A stretch of DNA of 64,000 bases from Jonesia denitrificans DSM 20603. Its GTDB lineage: Bacteria > Actinomycetota > Actinomycetes > Actinomycetales > Cellulomonadaceae. The DNA is taken from the NCBI RefSeq assembly GCF_000024065.1, contig NC_013174.1:2666001-2730000 (forward strand), given 5' to 3'. The notes under the pieces were generated by a model. It was not told the origin of the DNA and did no database searches. It was given only the letters and a program-made list of their open reading frames with translations. Numbering within the stretch: the stretch's first letter is position 1; every line of letters begins with the position of its first letter. Of the stretch, positions 53,004 through 61,920 are shown piece by piece. Position numbers and translations under genes: made by a program.

Positions 53004-53045
53004 GGGGCGTTGATGTACCGATCAGGGGCGTTGATGTACCGGTCA
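53004..53045. repeat. 21-bp direct repeat upstream of the GH3 gene
   Basis: GGGGCGTTGATGTACCG followed by ATCA (53004-53024) and GTCA (53025-53045): two adjacent 21-bp copies with one difference, plus a decayed third start (AGGCGTTGG) at 53047-53055. The surrounding gap 52935-53329 (395 bp) shows no gene; it should carry the GH3 promoter. Confidence 0.7.
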
Positions 53046-53329
53046 TAGGCGTTGGCGCATCGACCGTGGGCTTTATTGACCTCCGGGTGGACGGTCCTAG
53101 TGAACAGGTTGTGCAGGAAAACTGACAGGACGTGCCGCGAACGGTTATGGGGTCGTGTGGTCTCCCTAGACTCGTGCTGAGTCCACAGCGCATGTGCGGT
53201 GGCACCCGCTAGTTGGGTGTCGGGGCGCCCTTCGGTTGGGTGCTTGGTGACGGTGGTGTCACTGCCGTGGGTGTGCGGTCGCGTTGTGTGTCAGCGGGAC
53301 CCTCAAGTCTGTTGCAAAGGAGCCTCGTG

Positions 53330-55771
53330 ATGAGCCGGTCTGTCCTCGATGTTGATTCTGTGGTGTCGTCGTTGACGCTGCTCGAGAAGGCCGCGCTGCT
53401 GAGTGGCGAGAATGTGTGGGAGTCGCGGTCGGTGCGCCGGTTGGGTGTTCCGTCGATGTTTTTTGCTGATGGTCCGCACGGGTTGCGACGTCAGTCGGGG
53501 CCTTCTGATCACTTGGGTTTGCATGAGTCGGAGAAGTCGACGTGTTTCCCTACTGCAGCAACGTTGGCGAACAGTTGGGACCCGCAGTTGACGCAGCGTG
53601 TGGGGGCGGCGATTGGTGCTGAGGCTGCTCAGCAGGGTGTTCAGGTGCTTCTTGGTCCTGGGTTGAACATTAAGCGTAGCCCGGTGGGTGGCCGCAACTT
53701 TGAGTATTACTCGGAGGATCCGCTGCTCAGTGGTGTGTTGGCTGCTGGTTTTGTGCGTGGTGTGCAGTCGCAGGGTGTTGCCGCGACTCCGAAGCATTTT
53801 GCTGCGAACTCTCAGGAGTTGTTGCGGATGGCGAATGATTCGGTGGTTGATGAGCGCACGTTGCGGGAAATGTATTTGACGGGTTTTGAGATTGTTGTGC
53901 GGCAGGCGGCGCCGTGGGCGTTGATGTCGAGTTACAACAAGGTCAATGGAGTGTATGCGAATGAGAATTCGGCATTGTTGTCGGATATTTTGCGTGGCGA
54001 GTGGGGCTTTGATGGTGCGGTGATCACGGACTGGGGTGGCGGTAATGATGCTGTTGCTGCGGTTGAGGCGGGGAGCGCGTTGGAGATGCCGTCGCCTGGT
54101 TTGGATTCGGCACGTCAGATTGTGTCGGCGGTGGATCGTGGCGTGTTGGCTATGGCAGACGTTGACGCGCGGGTTCGTGAGTTGTTGACGTTGGCAGCTC
54201 GCACATCGACGCCGACTCGTGGGCGGGTGGATGTTGACGCGCATCATCAGTTGGCACGTGAGGCTGCGGCTTCCTCAATGGTGTTGCTGCGCAATGAGGG
54301 TGGTGTCTTGCCGTTGGCTGGGCAGGCTCGTGTTGCTGTTGTTGGTGATTTTGCGCGTGCTCCTCGTTATCAGGGTGCTGGTTCGTCTCAGGTGAATCCT
54401 TATCGGGTGGTTGATGCCGCGCATGCGGTGGAGAAGACCCCTGTTCAGTGCGTGTCGATGACGCAGGGTTTCCGTCGCGATGGGGTGGCGGATGCGGCGT
54501 TGTTGCGTGAGTCGGTTGAGGCGGCGTCGCGTGCTGATGTGGTGGTGATGTTTGTTGGTTTGCCAGAGCTGTATGAGTCTGAGGGTATTGATCGTGCTGA
54601 TTTGTCGTTGCCGGCAAATCAGGTGGAGGCCATTGAGGCTGTTGCTGGCGTGAATGACAACGTTGTGGTTGTTCTTGCTGCTGGTGGTGTGGTGGAGATG
54701 CCGTGGCGTGATCGTGTGAAGGCGATTGTGCATGGGTATTTGAATGGTCAGGCTGGTGGCCAGGCTGTGTGGGATGTGTTGACTGGGGTTGTGAACCCTG
54801 GTGGCCGGTTGGCTGAGACGTTTGTGGAGTCGTTGTCGGATCACCCGACGGCCGATATTTTCCCGGCTGATGGTCCGACTGCACAGTACCGTGAGGGCCT
54901 GTTTGTGGGGTACCGGTATTTTTCGACTGTTGATGCGCCGGTGGCGTTTCCCTTCGGGTTTGGGTTGAGTTATACGTCGTTTGCGTATGAGGACTTCTCT
55001 GTTGAGGGTGACAGCGTGGCGGTAACGGTCCGGAATACGGGTGTTGTTGCTGGTCATGAGGTTGTTCAGGTGTATGTGTCGGGTCCTCAGGTGAGTGCGT
55101 TTGTTCGCCCTGCGCGGGTGCTTGCTGGGTTTTCTCGGGTGTTTGTTGAGCCTGGTGAGTCGGTGCGGGTGCGGGTTGTTCTGGCTGGTGAGGCGCTTCG
55201 TTCCTTTGATGTTGGTCGGGGTTCGTGGGTTCGTGAAAACGGCGTGTACCGGGTTCAGGTGGGGTCGCATGTCAATGATGTGCGTGCTGAGGGTTCCTTT
55301 GAGGTCAGGGATGGGGTTGCGGTGGAGCGCCCTGTGAATGCTGATGCGTTGGGCGTGTATTGGACTGGTGAGGTGCGTTCGGTGCCTGATGCAGCTTTTG
55401 CCGCCTTGCTGGGTCGCGATGTGCCCTCGTCGCAGTGGCAGCCTGGTCCGCTTGATGTGAATGATCCGATTTCGCGGTGGAGTCAGGCGCGCAGCCCGTT
55501 GGCACGGTGTGCCGCGTGGGTGTTGCGGTCGTTGATTCGCCGGTCGGAGAAAAAAGGGAAACCGGATTTGAATTTGTTGTTCTTGTCGAATATGCCGGTG
55601 CGGGCTATTGGCAAAATGACTAATGGCGCAATGAGCATGGAGATGGTTCATGCATTGTTGCTTGTGGTGAATGGGCATCACATTCGTGGAATTGGGCGTT
55701 TGGTTTCTGCGTGGTGGCGCAACATGTCGCTCAACCGGGCGACTCGCCGTGAGTTGGCGGGCGGTTCCTGA
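53330..55771 (+). CDS. Glycoside hydrolase family 3, beta-glucosidase-like
   Basis: 813 residues, no signal peptide, so probably cytoplasmic. N-terminal TIM-barrel domain: MFFADGPHGLRRQSG, GPGLNIKRSPVGGRNFEYYS, KHFAANSQE, and the nucleophile Asp in GFDGAVITDWGGGNDAV. C-terminal GH3 domain VLLRNEGGVLPLAGQARVAV with FVGLPELYESEGIDRADLSL, then a fibronectin-III-like domain (FGFGLSYTSFAYEDFSVEGD) and a C-terminal extension of about 110 residues. ATG 53330 follows AAAGGAG. Codons are strongly G/T-ending, unlike many neighbours. Hydrolyses terminal beta-linked sugars. Confidence 0.92.
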   Translation: MSRSVLDVDSVVSSLTLLEKAALLSGENVWESRSVRRLGVPSMFFADGPHGLRRQSGPSDHLGLHESEKSTCFPTAATLANSWDPQLTQRVGAAIGAEAAQQGVQVLLGPGLNIKRSPVGGRNFEYYSEDPLLSGVLAAGFVRGVQSQGVAATPKHFAANSQELLRMANDSVVDERTLREMYLTGFEIVVRQAAPWALMSSYNKVNGVYANENSALLSDILRGEWGFDGAVITDWGGGNDAVAAVEAGSALEMPSPGLDSARQIVSAVDRGVLAMADVDARVRELLTLAARTSTPTRGRVDVDAHHQLAREAAASSMVLLRNEGGVLPLAGQARVAVVGDFARAPRYQGAGSSQVNPYRVVDAAHAVEKTPVQCVSMTQGFRRDGVADAALLRESVEAASRADVVVMFVGLPELYESEGIDRADLSLPANQVEAIEAVAGVNDNVVVVLAAGGVVEMPWRDRVKAIVHGYLNGQAGGQAVWDVLTGVVNPGGRLAETFVESLSDHPTADIFPADGPTAQYREGLFVGYRYFSTVDAPVAFPFGFGLSYTSFAYEDFSVEGDSVAVTVRNTGVVAGHEVVQVYVSGPQVSAFVRPARVLAGFSRVFVEPGESVRVRVVLAGEALRSFDVGRGSWVRENGVYRVQVGSHVNDVRAEGSFEVRDGVAVERPVNADALGVYWTGEVRSVPDAAFAALLGRDVPSSQWQPGPLDVNDPISRWSQARSPLARCAAWVLRSLIRRSEKKGKPDLNLLFLSNMPVRAIGKMTNGAMSMEMVHALLLVVNGHHIRGIGRLVSAWWRNMSLNRATRRELAGGS

Positions 55772-55833
55772 GTTTTTGTGCCCCAGGTTGGGGTGTCTTG
55801 TCATTCGTTGTGTAAGTCACTGAGGAGTTGCTG

Positions 55834-56475
55834 ATGTCTGCTATCCGCTCATGGTGGGAGTCATACCGGGAGAAACATCCCGAACTGTCCACCTTCTTGA
55901 TGTTCTTTTTGGTGAGTAACGGGGTGACGGTTCTTCAGCTTGCTCTGATGCCGCTCTTTCGTGCTTTGTTTGCTGGCACCGCATTAATTGATACCGATTT
56001 TCAGGTGTTGGCCGTGGGGTCAAACATTGACGGGTCGCAGTATTACATGTTTGATTATGCGGCTGGTGCTTTGCCTGAGGGTGGGGGTGGACTCGCCTAC
56101 TTCTTGGCTGTTCAGATCACGATTCTCATTGCTCAGGTCATCAATTTCTTCCTGCAGCGTAGCGTGGCGTTCCGGTCGAAAACGTCGATCGCGAAAGCGG
56201 CGATGTGGTATTTCATCGCGTACATTGCCATCACTTTCCTTGCCGCCGCCGCCCAAGGGTTCTACAAGGCGCCAATCTATGACTTCTTCATTGACTTGTG
56301 GGGTCGCACTGGTGAAACCACGGCTGATGTCATCACAATGATCATCAACAGTGCCATCTCATTCTGGGTGTTTTACCCCATTTTGAAGATCATCTTTAAA
56401 GACCGGACAACTGTGGCTGATACACTCCCAGCGGCATCAGATGATGCACCCGCCACCTCGTCGAATGGGCAGTGA
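55834..56475 (+). CDS. GtrA-like polytopic membrane protein
   Basis: 213 residues with four membrane helices: TFLMFFLVSNGVTVLQLALM, AYFLAVQITILIAQVINFFL, then AMWYFIAYIAITFLAAAAQG and MIINSAISFWVFYPILKIIF. The AQVINFFLQRSVAFRSK segment (Asn-Phe...Arg...Phe) recalls GtrA-like proteins, which flip or anchor polyprenyl-linked sugars for a neighbouring glycosyltransferase. ATG 55834 follows GAGGAG. Six bases before a GT2 gene, supporting that role. Confidence 0.72.
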   Translation: MSAIRSWWESYREKHPELSTFLMFFLVSNGVTVLQLALMPLFRALFAGTALIDTDFQVLAVGSNIDGSQYYMFDYAAGALPEGGGGLAYFLAVQITILIAQVINFFLQRSVAFRSKTSIAKAAMWYFIAYIAITFLAAAAQGFYKAPIYDFFIDLWGRTGETTADVITMIINSAISFWVFYPILKIIFKDRTTVADTLPAASDDAPATSSNGQ

Positions 56476-56481
56476 TACACC

Positions 56482-57501
56482 ATGTCCGCCACGTTGTTAA
56501 CCCTGGTTGTTCCCGCCTATAACTCGGCACCCTACCTGCACCGGTGCATTGATTCACTCCTTGGTGAAGACCGTGTTGAGGTCGTGATTGTCAACGATGG
56601 ATCCACCGATGACACTGCTGCAATCGCTGACGCCTACGCATTCGCACACCCCCAGGTCGTGCGGGTCATCCACCAGGTCAACGCCGGCCACGGTGGTGCA
56701 GTGAACGCAGGAATCGCCGCCGCACGCGGCGAGTATGTCAAGGTTGTTGACTCCGATGACTGGCTCAACCGTGATGCTCTACGCGCCTTACTATCAACGA
56801 TCGTGGAGCAAGAGTCGCGTGGGGTGCGCATCGACGCGTTTATCACGAACTTCGTCAAGGAACGCGAGGGAGCACGTCACTGTCCGGCCACGCGGTACAC
56901 CAATGTGATGCCGCAGGGCCGTCCATTTGGGTGGTCAGAAGTGGGCGCTTTCCGTACCCGACAACACCTCATGATGCATGCCGTGTGTTTCCGCACTGAG
57001 GTGATTCGCGCATCCGGATTGCAACTCCCTGAGCACACGTTCTATGTGGATAATCTGTTTGTTTTTGTGCCGCTGATCCACACCCGCACGGTGTACTACC
57101 TCAATGTTGATCTGTACCGGTACTTTATTGGCCGCGACGACCAATCAGTAGCTCACGACGTGATGATTCGCCGCTCCGATCAGCACGTGAAAGTCACTCG
57201 CCTCCTTCTTGATGCCATGCCGGCACGTGGAAGCGTGGATACTCAACTGTTCTCCTACCTCATCCACCACCTGGAAGTGGTCTGTGCCATCACGTCGATC
57301 GTGCTTCTGCACGCCGGTGGGCGAGAGAATCTCGCCACGCGCACAGCGTTGTGGAATGACATTCGCGCCAAAGACGCCTGGCTGCATGCCCGGTTGCGCC
57401 GGTCCCTGGTGGGGACCACAAGTAACCTACCCGGGTCCGCAGGCCGGAAAATTTCGGTGGCCGCGTATCACATCGCCCGGCGGGTAGTCGGGTTCAGTTA
57501 G
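56482..57501 (+). CDS. Family 2 glycosyltransferase
   Basis: 339 residues. GT-A fold start LLTLVVPAYNSAPYLHRCID, VEVVIVNDGSTDDTAAIADA (nucleotide-binding Asp), HQVNAGHGGAVNAGIAAARG, and the DxD-type YVKVVDSDDWLNRDALRAL. No long membrane helices; the C-terminal half is basic and helical (KDAWLHARLRRSLVGTTSNL). Six bases after the GtrA-like gene. Likely adds a sugar to a cell-surface glycan. Its end overlaps the convergent fusion gene by 8 bases. Confidence 0.92.
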   Translation: MSATLLTLVVPAYNSAPYLHRCIDSLLGEDRVEVVIVNDGSTDDTAAIADAYAFAHPQVVRVIHQVNAGHGGAVNAGIAAARGEYVKVVDSDDWLNRDALRALLSTIVEQESRGVRIDAFITNFVKEREGARHCPATRYTNVMPQGRPFGWSEVGAFRTRQHLMMHAVCFRTEVIRASGLQLPEHTFYVDNLFVFVPLIHTRTVYYLNVDLYRYFIGRDDQSVAHDVMIRRSDQHVKVTRLLLDAMPARGSVDTQLFSYLIHHLEVVCAITSIVLLHAGGRENLATRTALWNDIRAKDAWLHARLRRSLVGTTSNLPGSAGRKISVAAYHIARRVVGFS

Positions 57502-60500
57502 TCGATCCTGCTCTTGCGTCACTGGTGTCTCCTGGGTCGAGCTCCCACCGGTCACCGGTGGCGACAATGTTCGCGGCCAACGGGATTTGGTGTGACGCAG
57601 ACTCGACAATGTGCATGAGGTAGCCGCCCGTATTAGGGAACGCCACAATATCCCCCACGGCCACACCCTGCGGAAACACAAATCGCCGGCGTGCTAGCAG
57701 TTCCTCTTCAATGCAGTACGCCCCCACGAAGAACCCTGACCCAGGCTCGTTGGGTTCCCCCGCATCTGTGGGGCGTACGAGGACTGGATCCACCAAAAAA
57801 TCTACCGACGTGGACCGCACCTGAGTGCGGTTCATCGCTAACCCCACCAGCGGCACCCCATCGCTTGTGTGTTTCCGGAACATCACCCGCGCCAACGTCA
57901 TCCCGCACCCGTCAAGCATGGACCGGCCCGGTTCGCACCGTAACTCGATGTCACGGCTGGCCAGCGCATCGGCAATGGTGGTGTCCGGTGTGGGACGATC
58001 AGAGCCATGCCCGTCGTGCACGGTGGGGGCCGCAACCGGGCTGGTCACAATGTTCTCCAGCCACTCCCCACGCACCACATCCTGGTAATAGGGGTACACG
58101 GACGGCGACGGGCGATCAGCGCCCGCATCAACCAAACCCAAACGGTCCCCACGCCACGTCACCTCGCACGAACTCGCAGGTTGACGGTCAACAGCAGCCC
58201 AGAACTGGTGCCACTGCTCACCATTGTCAAGGTACGACATGGGGACACCACCACCCATGTCAATGAATGATGCCGGGCACCCGCGAGCGCGGAGGTCATC
58301 GATGGTGGTGATGGCGTGGCGGAGTGCGGTGGCGCGTTCGGTGGCGGAGTACCCGTTGAGGTGGAAGTGGAGTCCGTCGACGCTGATGTGGGTGTGGTTG
58401 GTGGTGGTGAGCCAGGTGAGCCAGTCGGTTGCAGGGAGGCCGAAGCGGGTGGGAGCAATGTGGGGGTCGGTGATGGCGAGGCGGAAGGCGATGTGGGCGG
58501 TTAGCCCGAGTGTGTGGGCGGTGGTGGTGACGAGGTGGGCTTCGTCGAGGTTGTCGAGGCTGATGGTGACGTTGTTGCGGAGGGCGTCGGTGATGGCGTC
58601 GCGGGTTTTGATGGCGGCGGAGAAGACGATGCGTGGGCCGGGAACCCCAGCGGCGAGGGTTTGGCGTAGTTCGCGGGTGCTGGCCACGTCGATTCCGGCG
58701 CCTTGGGTGTGGGCGGCGGTGACGAGGTTGAGGGTTTTATTGGCTTTCCGGGCGACGTAAACGGCGAACCGGATGCCGTGGTGGCTGGCGGTGTTGGTGA
58801 GTTCGGTGATGTTGCGGGTCAGGGGGTCAAAGTTGTGGATGTTGAGTGGTGACCCGTAGGTGTCGAGGAGGGTGGCGCACTGGTTGGGGTCGGTGAGGAG
58901 TGCGGTCATCCAGGGTTCGGTGCGGGCGGTGAGGGGGGTGACTCCTTGACACAGGAGTGGGGTGGACACTGGTGTTCCTTTCATCGTGTGTGGGTAGCGG
59001 GCTGGTGTGGTTGCGGCCGTGTGGAGGCGGGTGTGGATGGTCGCCGCCCAGGCGGCACAGTCGCCGTGGAGGGTGTGGTTGAGGGTGTCGTGTCCGATGA
59101 TGGGGTCTTCGGTGGGTCGTCCTAGTGCGTGCAACCCGTGGGTGGGGGTTCCGTTGGCGTTGATGCAGGTGGTGGTGTGGTCGGTGAGGATCCCGCGTTC
59201 TCCAGGTCGGACGGTGACATCACCGTTGGTGAGCAGGGAGCGCCACAGGGGGTCGGGCGCATCGGTTGGCGTGGGTGTGTCCCCTTCCCACGGGCGCGGG
59301 TGTGTGAGCACTCCTGCTGGTTGTGTCACTGCTGGAACGATGTGTTCCTCCCCCACCGCCACCGGTGGTGTCACGGCCCATCGCAGGAGCCCGCGTTGGG
59401 TGAGCGCAATCAGTTTGCGCACTGTTTTTTCTGGTGGACCATACGCCCACCGTTCCGCGTTGACCGCTACGTGACGGAACAATTCCCACCCTGCGCGGGG
59501 ACGTGGCCCGCGATTCAGCGACCCGATGATGTCGCGGTACCCCAGGTTCCACACCCGCCCCCACACCCACTGGGCGTCTGGTGGTTGGTCACCATGGTTC
59601 ATGCGCAGGTGGGTGGTCATGCGCGCCAGCGCATCCGCAGACACTGGGTCGAAGGCAGGCACGGCACCGCTGGGGGTGATGTGATCTGGTTGGGTGAGCA
59701 CGTCCCACAAATGCTGTCGAGACAGCACATCGGGCGCAACGTGGTGCGCCAAGCTGTGTGCAGCATCAAGGAGAATGTCCCACCAGCGCTGTGTGAGCAC
59801 CTCGGTGGGAGGCACATCTACCAATTGGCATGTCACAGACCGCACTACCTCACCCCAGTGGCCTGGGGTGTGCTGCGGTTTCGGGGACAGCGGGATCCCG
59901 GACCGGGACAGCAATGTCACAACCCTCGGTTCTCTGCCTGAGGACACGTACTCCCACTCACTGGAACCTTCGTGACCGCGTGTGACCCACTGTCCCCCGC
60001 GCCCCTCGGTCACCAGCAACACCATGTCAATGCCGGTCAACGCGGCACCACGAATGACGACCTCACCACAATCGTCCTCACCCCAGTCACCCTCACCGGG
60101 TGCACCGCTCATCCCCACCGTGTCCCGAACCTGCTCATACACACCACACCCCACCGGGGTCCGGTGACCTGTTGCCAAGAGCACCGACCCCCACCCGCCA
60201 GACCGGGCACCGGACTCATCAACAACCGTCCAGGTCCCCTGCGCATCCGGCTCAACAGAAACCACACGCTGCGCAATATGGTGCACACTCAACCACGGCG
60301 ATGCACTCAACGCACCCCACACCGCACGCAAATACTCACCCATCCGGGCGCGAGGGGGAAACTGCTCCCGCGCATCGGCACACTCATGCGACTGTGCCCA
60401 CTGCACATACGACAACGGAAACGACGGACACGACAAGTCAACAATGCTCGCTGACACGTTCATAATCAGCGGAACCGGTGTCGCCGGATCCCACACAGCG

Positions 60501-60712
60501 CCTGGGCCAGCCTCCGCCGGATCCCACACGGACACCGGCACCTGGTTGTCGTGCCCGAGCACAGGCCCCCGATCACCACCAGTGGACCACGATTCACCGG
60601 CAAGCAGCCGCTCCAACTCCACCAACGCAGCCAACGCCTTCGGCCCTGCCCCCACCACAGCAACCCGACGGCACGAATCAGGCCGCGCATCTGTCCTCAT
60701 ACTCACCACCAT
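57494..60712 (-). CDS. Fusion: FAD/NAD(P)-binding protein and Y4yA-type PLP decarboxylase-like enzyme
   Basis: 1072 residues. Part 1 (about 1-575) is an FAD/NAD(P)-binding protein: RRVAVVGAGPKALAALVELE, PLIMNVSASIVDLSCPSFPL, GSVLLATGHRTP. Part 2 (about 582-1072) is a fold-type III PLP enzyme: YVARKANKTLNLV (PLP Lys), VDGLHFHLNGYSATE, ASFIDMGGGVPMSY, CEPGRSMLDGCGMTLARVMF and FPNTGGYLMHIVESASHQIP, like Y4yA and SbnH. The junction has ATG 58984 and GTG 58969 in frame, the GTG six bases after AAAGGA, so part 2 may also be made alone. Its ATG directly follows the TAA of the SbnA-like gene. Codon skew switches within the gene. Confidence 0.8.
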   Translation of the reverse strand: MVVSMRTDARPDSCRRVAVVGAGPKALAALVELERLLAGESWSTGGDRGPVLGHDNQVPVSVWDPAEAGPGAVWDPATPVPLIMNVSASIVDLSCPSFPLSYVQWAQSHECADAREQFPPRARMGEYLRAVWGALSASPWLSVHHIAQRVVSVEPDAQGTWTVVDESGARSGGWGSVLLATGHRTPVGCGVYEQVRDTVGMSGAPGEGDWGEDDCGEVVIRGAALTGIDMVLLVTEGRGGQWVTRGHEGSSEWEYVSSGREPRVVTLLSRSGIPLSPKPQHTPGHWGEVVRSVTCQLVDVPPTEVLTQRWWDILLDAAHSLAHHVAPDVLSRQHLWDVLTQPDHITPSGAVPAFDPVSADALARMTTHLRMNHGDQPPDAQWVWGRVWNLGYRDIIGSLNRGPRPRAGWELFRHVAVNAERWAYGPPEKTVRKLIALTQRGLLRWAVTPPVAVGEEHIVPAVTQPAGVLTHPRPWEGDTPTPTDAPDPLWRSLLTNGDVTVRPGERGILTDHTTTCINANGTPTHGLHALGRPTEDPIIGHDTLNHTLHGDCAAWAATIHTRLHTAATTPARYPHTMKGTPVSTPLLCQGVTPLTARTEPWMTALLTDPNQCATLLDTYGSPLNIHNFDPLTRNITELTNTASHHGIRFAVYVARKANKTLNLVTAAHTQGAGIDVASTRELRQTLAAGVPGPRIVFSAAIKTRDAITDALRNNVTISLDNLDEAHLVTTTAHTLGLTAHIAFRLAITDPHIAPTRFGLPATDWLTWLTTTNHTHISVDGLHFHLNGYSATERATALRHAITTIDDLRARGCPASFIDMGGGVPMSYLDNGEQWHQFWAAVDRQPASSCEVTWRGDRLGLVDAGADRPSPSVYPYYQDVVRGEWLENIVTSPVAAPTVHDGHGSDRPTPDTTIADALASRDIELRCEPGRSMLDGCGMTLARVMFRKHTSDGVPLVGLAMNRTQVRSTSVDFLVDPVLVRPTDAGEPNEPGSGFFVGAYCIEEELLARRRFVFPQGVAVGDIVAFPNTGGYLMHIVESASHQIPLAANIVATGDRWELDPGDTSDARAGSTN

Positions 60713-61771
60713 TTACGCGGCATCCACCAACGTGACAAACGGGTTCGCTGCACTGAGCGACTCATCACGACTCACATCAAGACCATACGAGTCATGCACC
60801 CACTTGTCGTCATACACAGTGGGCAGATAAGGGACACCCCCATCATGCACAAGGAACACCCACCGCTCCGAACCAGACTGCGGATGCGCCACCAACGCGC
60901 GGCCCACCGCTGCAACCAGCGCACCCGTGGAGGCACCCGCCAAAATCCCCTCACGGCGAGCCAACACCCGACACCCGCGCACCATGTCCCGCTCCGCGAT
61001 GCGCACCACCTCATGCGGGTGTGCCTGGCGCGACAATTCCGTCACAAACCCGGCCCCCAAGCCGGGTAACAACCGTTCCCCGGGGATACCGCCAAACAGT
61101 GCTGACCCCTCCGCATCCACCGCGACCACCTGGGTTGACACGCCCATGCCCTGCGCTGCTTCCACACACCCACGGACCGTACCTGTGGTACTCGTCGCCA
61201 CAAACAACCGATCCGGAGCACCACCAAGTTCCGCACAGATCTCCGGGAAGGTACTGGCAGCATGCGCGTGCGGGTTTGTCTCGTTACCGTACTGGTTTGT
61301 TGTCAACGCACCAGGGATCTTGGCAATAAGTTCCTGGACCCGCTCAACCCTGGCCCACAACCGGTTCCCGTCACCGGGGGTCGGCACCAACTCCACATGG
61401 GCACCATAAGCTCGCATCACTGTGCAGGCCGCCACGTTCGCTCGCTCATCAACAACCGCAATGAATTGCACGTCACGCAACGCACACTGGCGGGCCAACG
61501 CCATCCCCAGATTCCCGGATGTTGACTCCACAACTGTGCCGCCCACCCGCAACCGCCCACTGGCAAATGCCGCATCGAGCAAGGACTGAGCAGTCCGTTC
61601 CTTCGTGCTTCCTGACACTTGCAGATTGTCGAGTTTTGCGAACACCTGGGGGCCCGCCGCACCAGCAAACAAGCGGTCGAGGCGCACTGTCGGGGTGGGC
61701 ACAAAACCGGTATGCCCCTGGAGTTCGTGGTCAGCTCGATCGCTCACCTGCACAAGCTTGTTCACAGTCAT
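60713..61771 (-). CDS. SbnA/cysteine-synthase-like PLP enzyme
   Basis: 352 residues, fold-type II PLP enzyme. VFAKLDNLQVSGSTKERTAQ (Schiff-base Lys), TVVESTSGNLGMALARQCAL (substrate loop), ATSTTGTVRGCVEAAQG (phosphate cup) and GILAGASTGALVAAV. The Ser-Gly-Asn-Leu-Gly variant and the PLP-decarboxylase partner resemble SbnA, which makes N-(2-amino-2-carboxyethyl)-L-glutamate on the way to L-2,3-diaminopropionate, rather than plain CysK. ATG 61771 has GAGGAG upstream. No SbnB-like dehydrogenase or siderophore synthetase is visible in the window. Confidence 0.78.
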   Translation of the reverse strand: MTVNKLVQVSDRADHELQGHTGFVPTPTVRLDRLFAGAAGPQVFAKLDNLQVSGSTKERTAQSLLDAAFASGRLRVGGTVVESTSGNLGMALARQCALRDVQFIAVVDERANVAACTVMRAYGAHVELVPTPGDGNRLWARVERVQELIAKIPGALTTNQYGNETNPHAHAASTFPEICAELGGAPDRLFVATSTTGTVRGCVEAAQGMGVSTQVVAVDAEGSALFGGIPGERLLPGLGAGFVTELSRQAHPHEVVRIAERDMVRGCRVLARREGILAGASTGALVAAVGRALVAHPQSGSERWVFLVHDGGVPYLPTVYDDKWVHDSYGLDVSRDESLSAANPFVTLVDAA

Positions 61772-61920
61772 TGTGTCTCCTCACTCCCTGACCCCGGTGG
61801 CGCCGGAATAGCACCTAGCAAGAGTGGCACCAAAGCAGAAGATCCGCTCGCTGAAGCGTGTGCACCCCCGATGGCCAGCGCAACGGCGCTGCGCCGGCTA
61901 GAATTCGCGCTTTTGGCCCA

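Noticed and set aside
54275-55804. 509-codon open frame antisense to the GH3 gene, and another at 53303-54247
   Set aside because: Artefact of the strong G/T-ending codon use of the GH3 gene; Arg/His/Asn-rich product without motifs.
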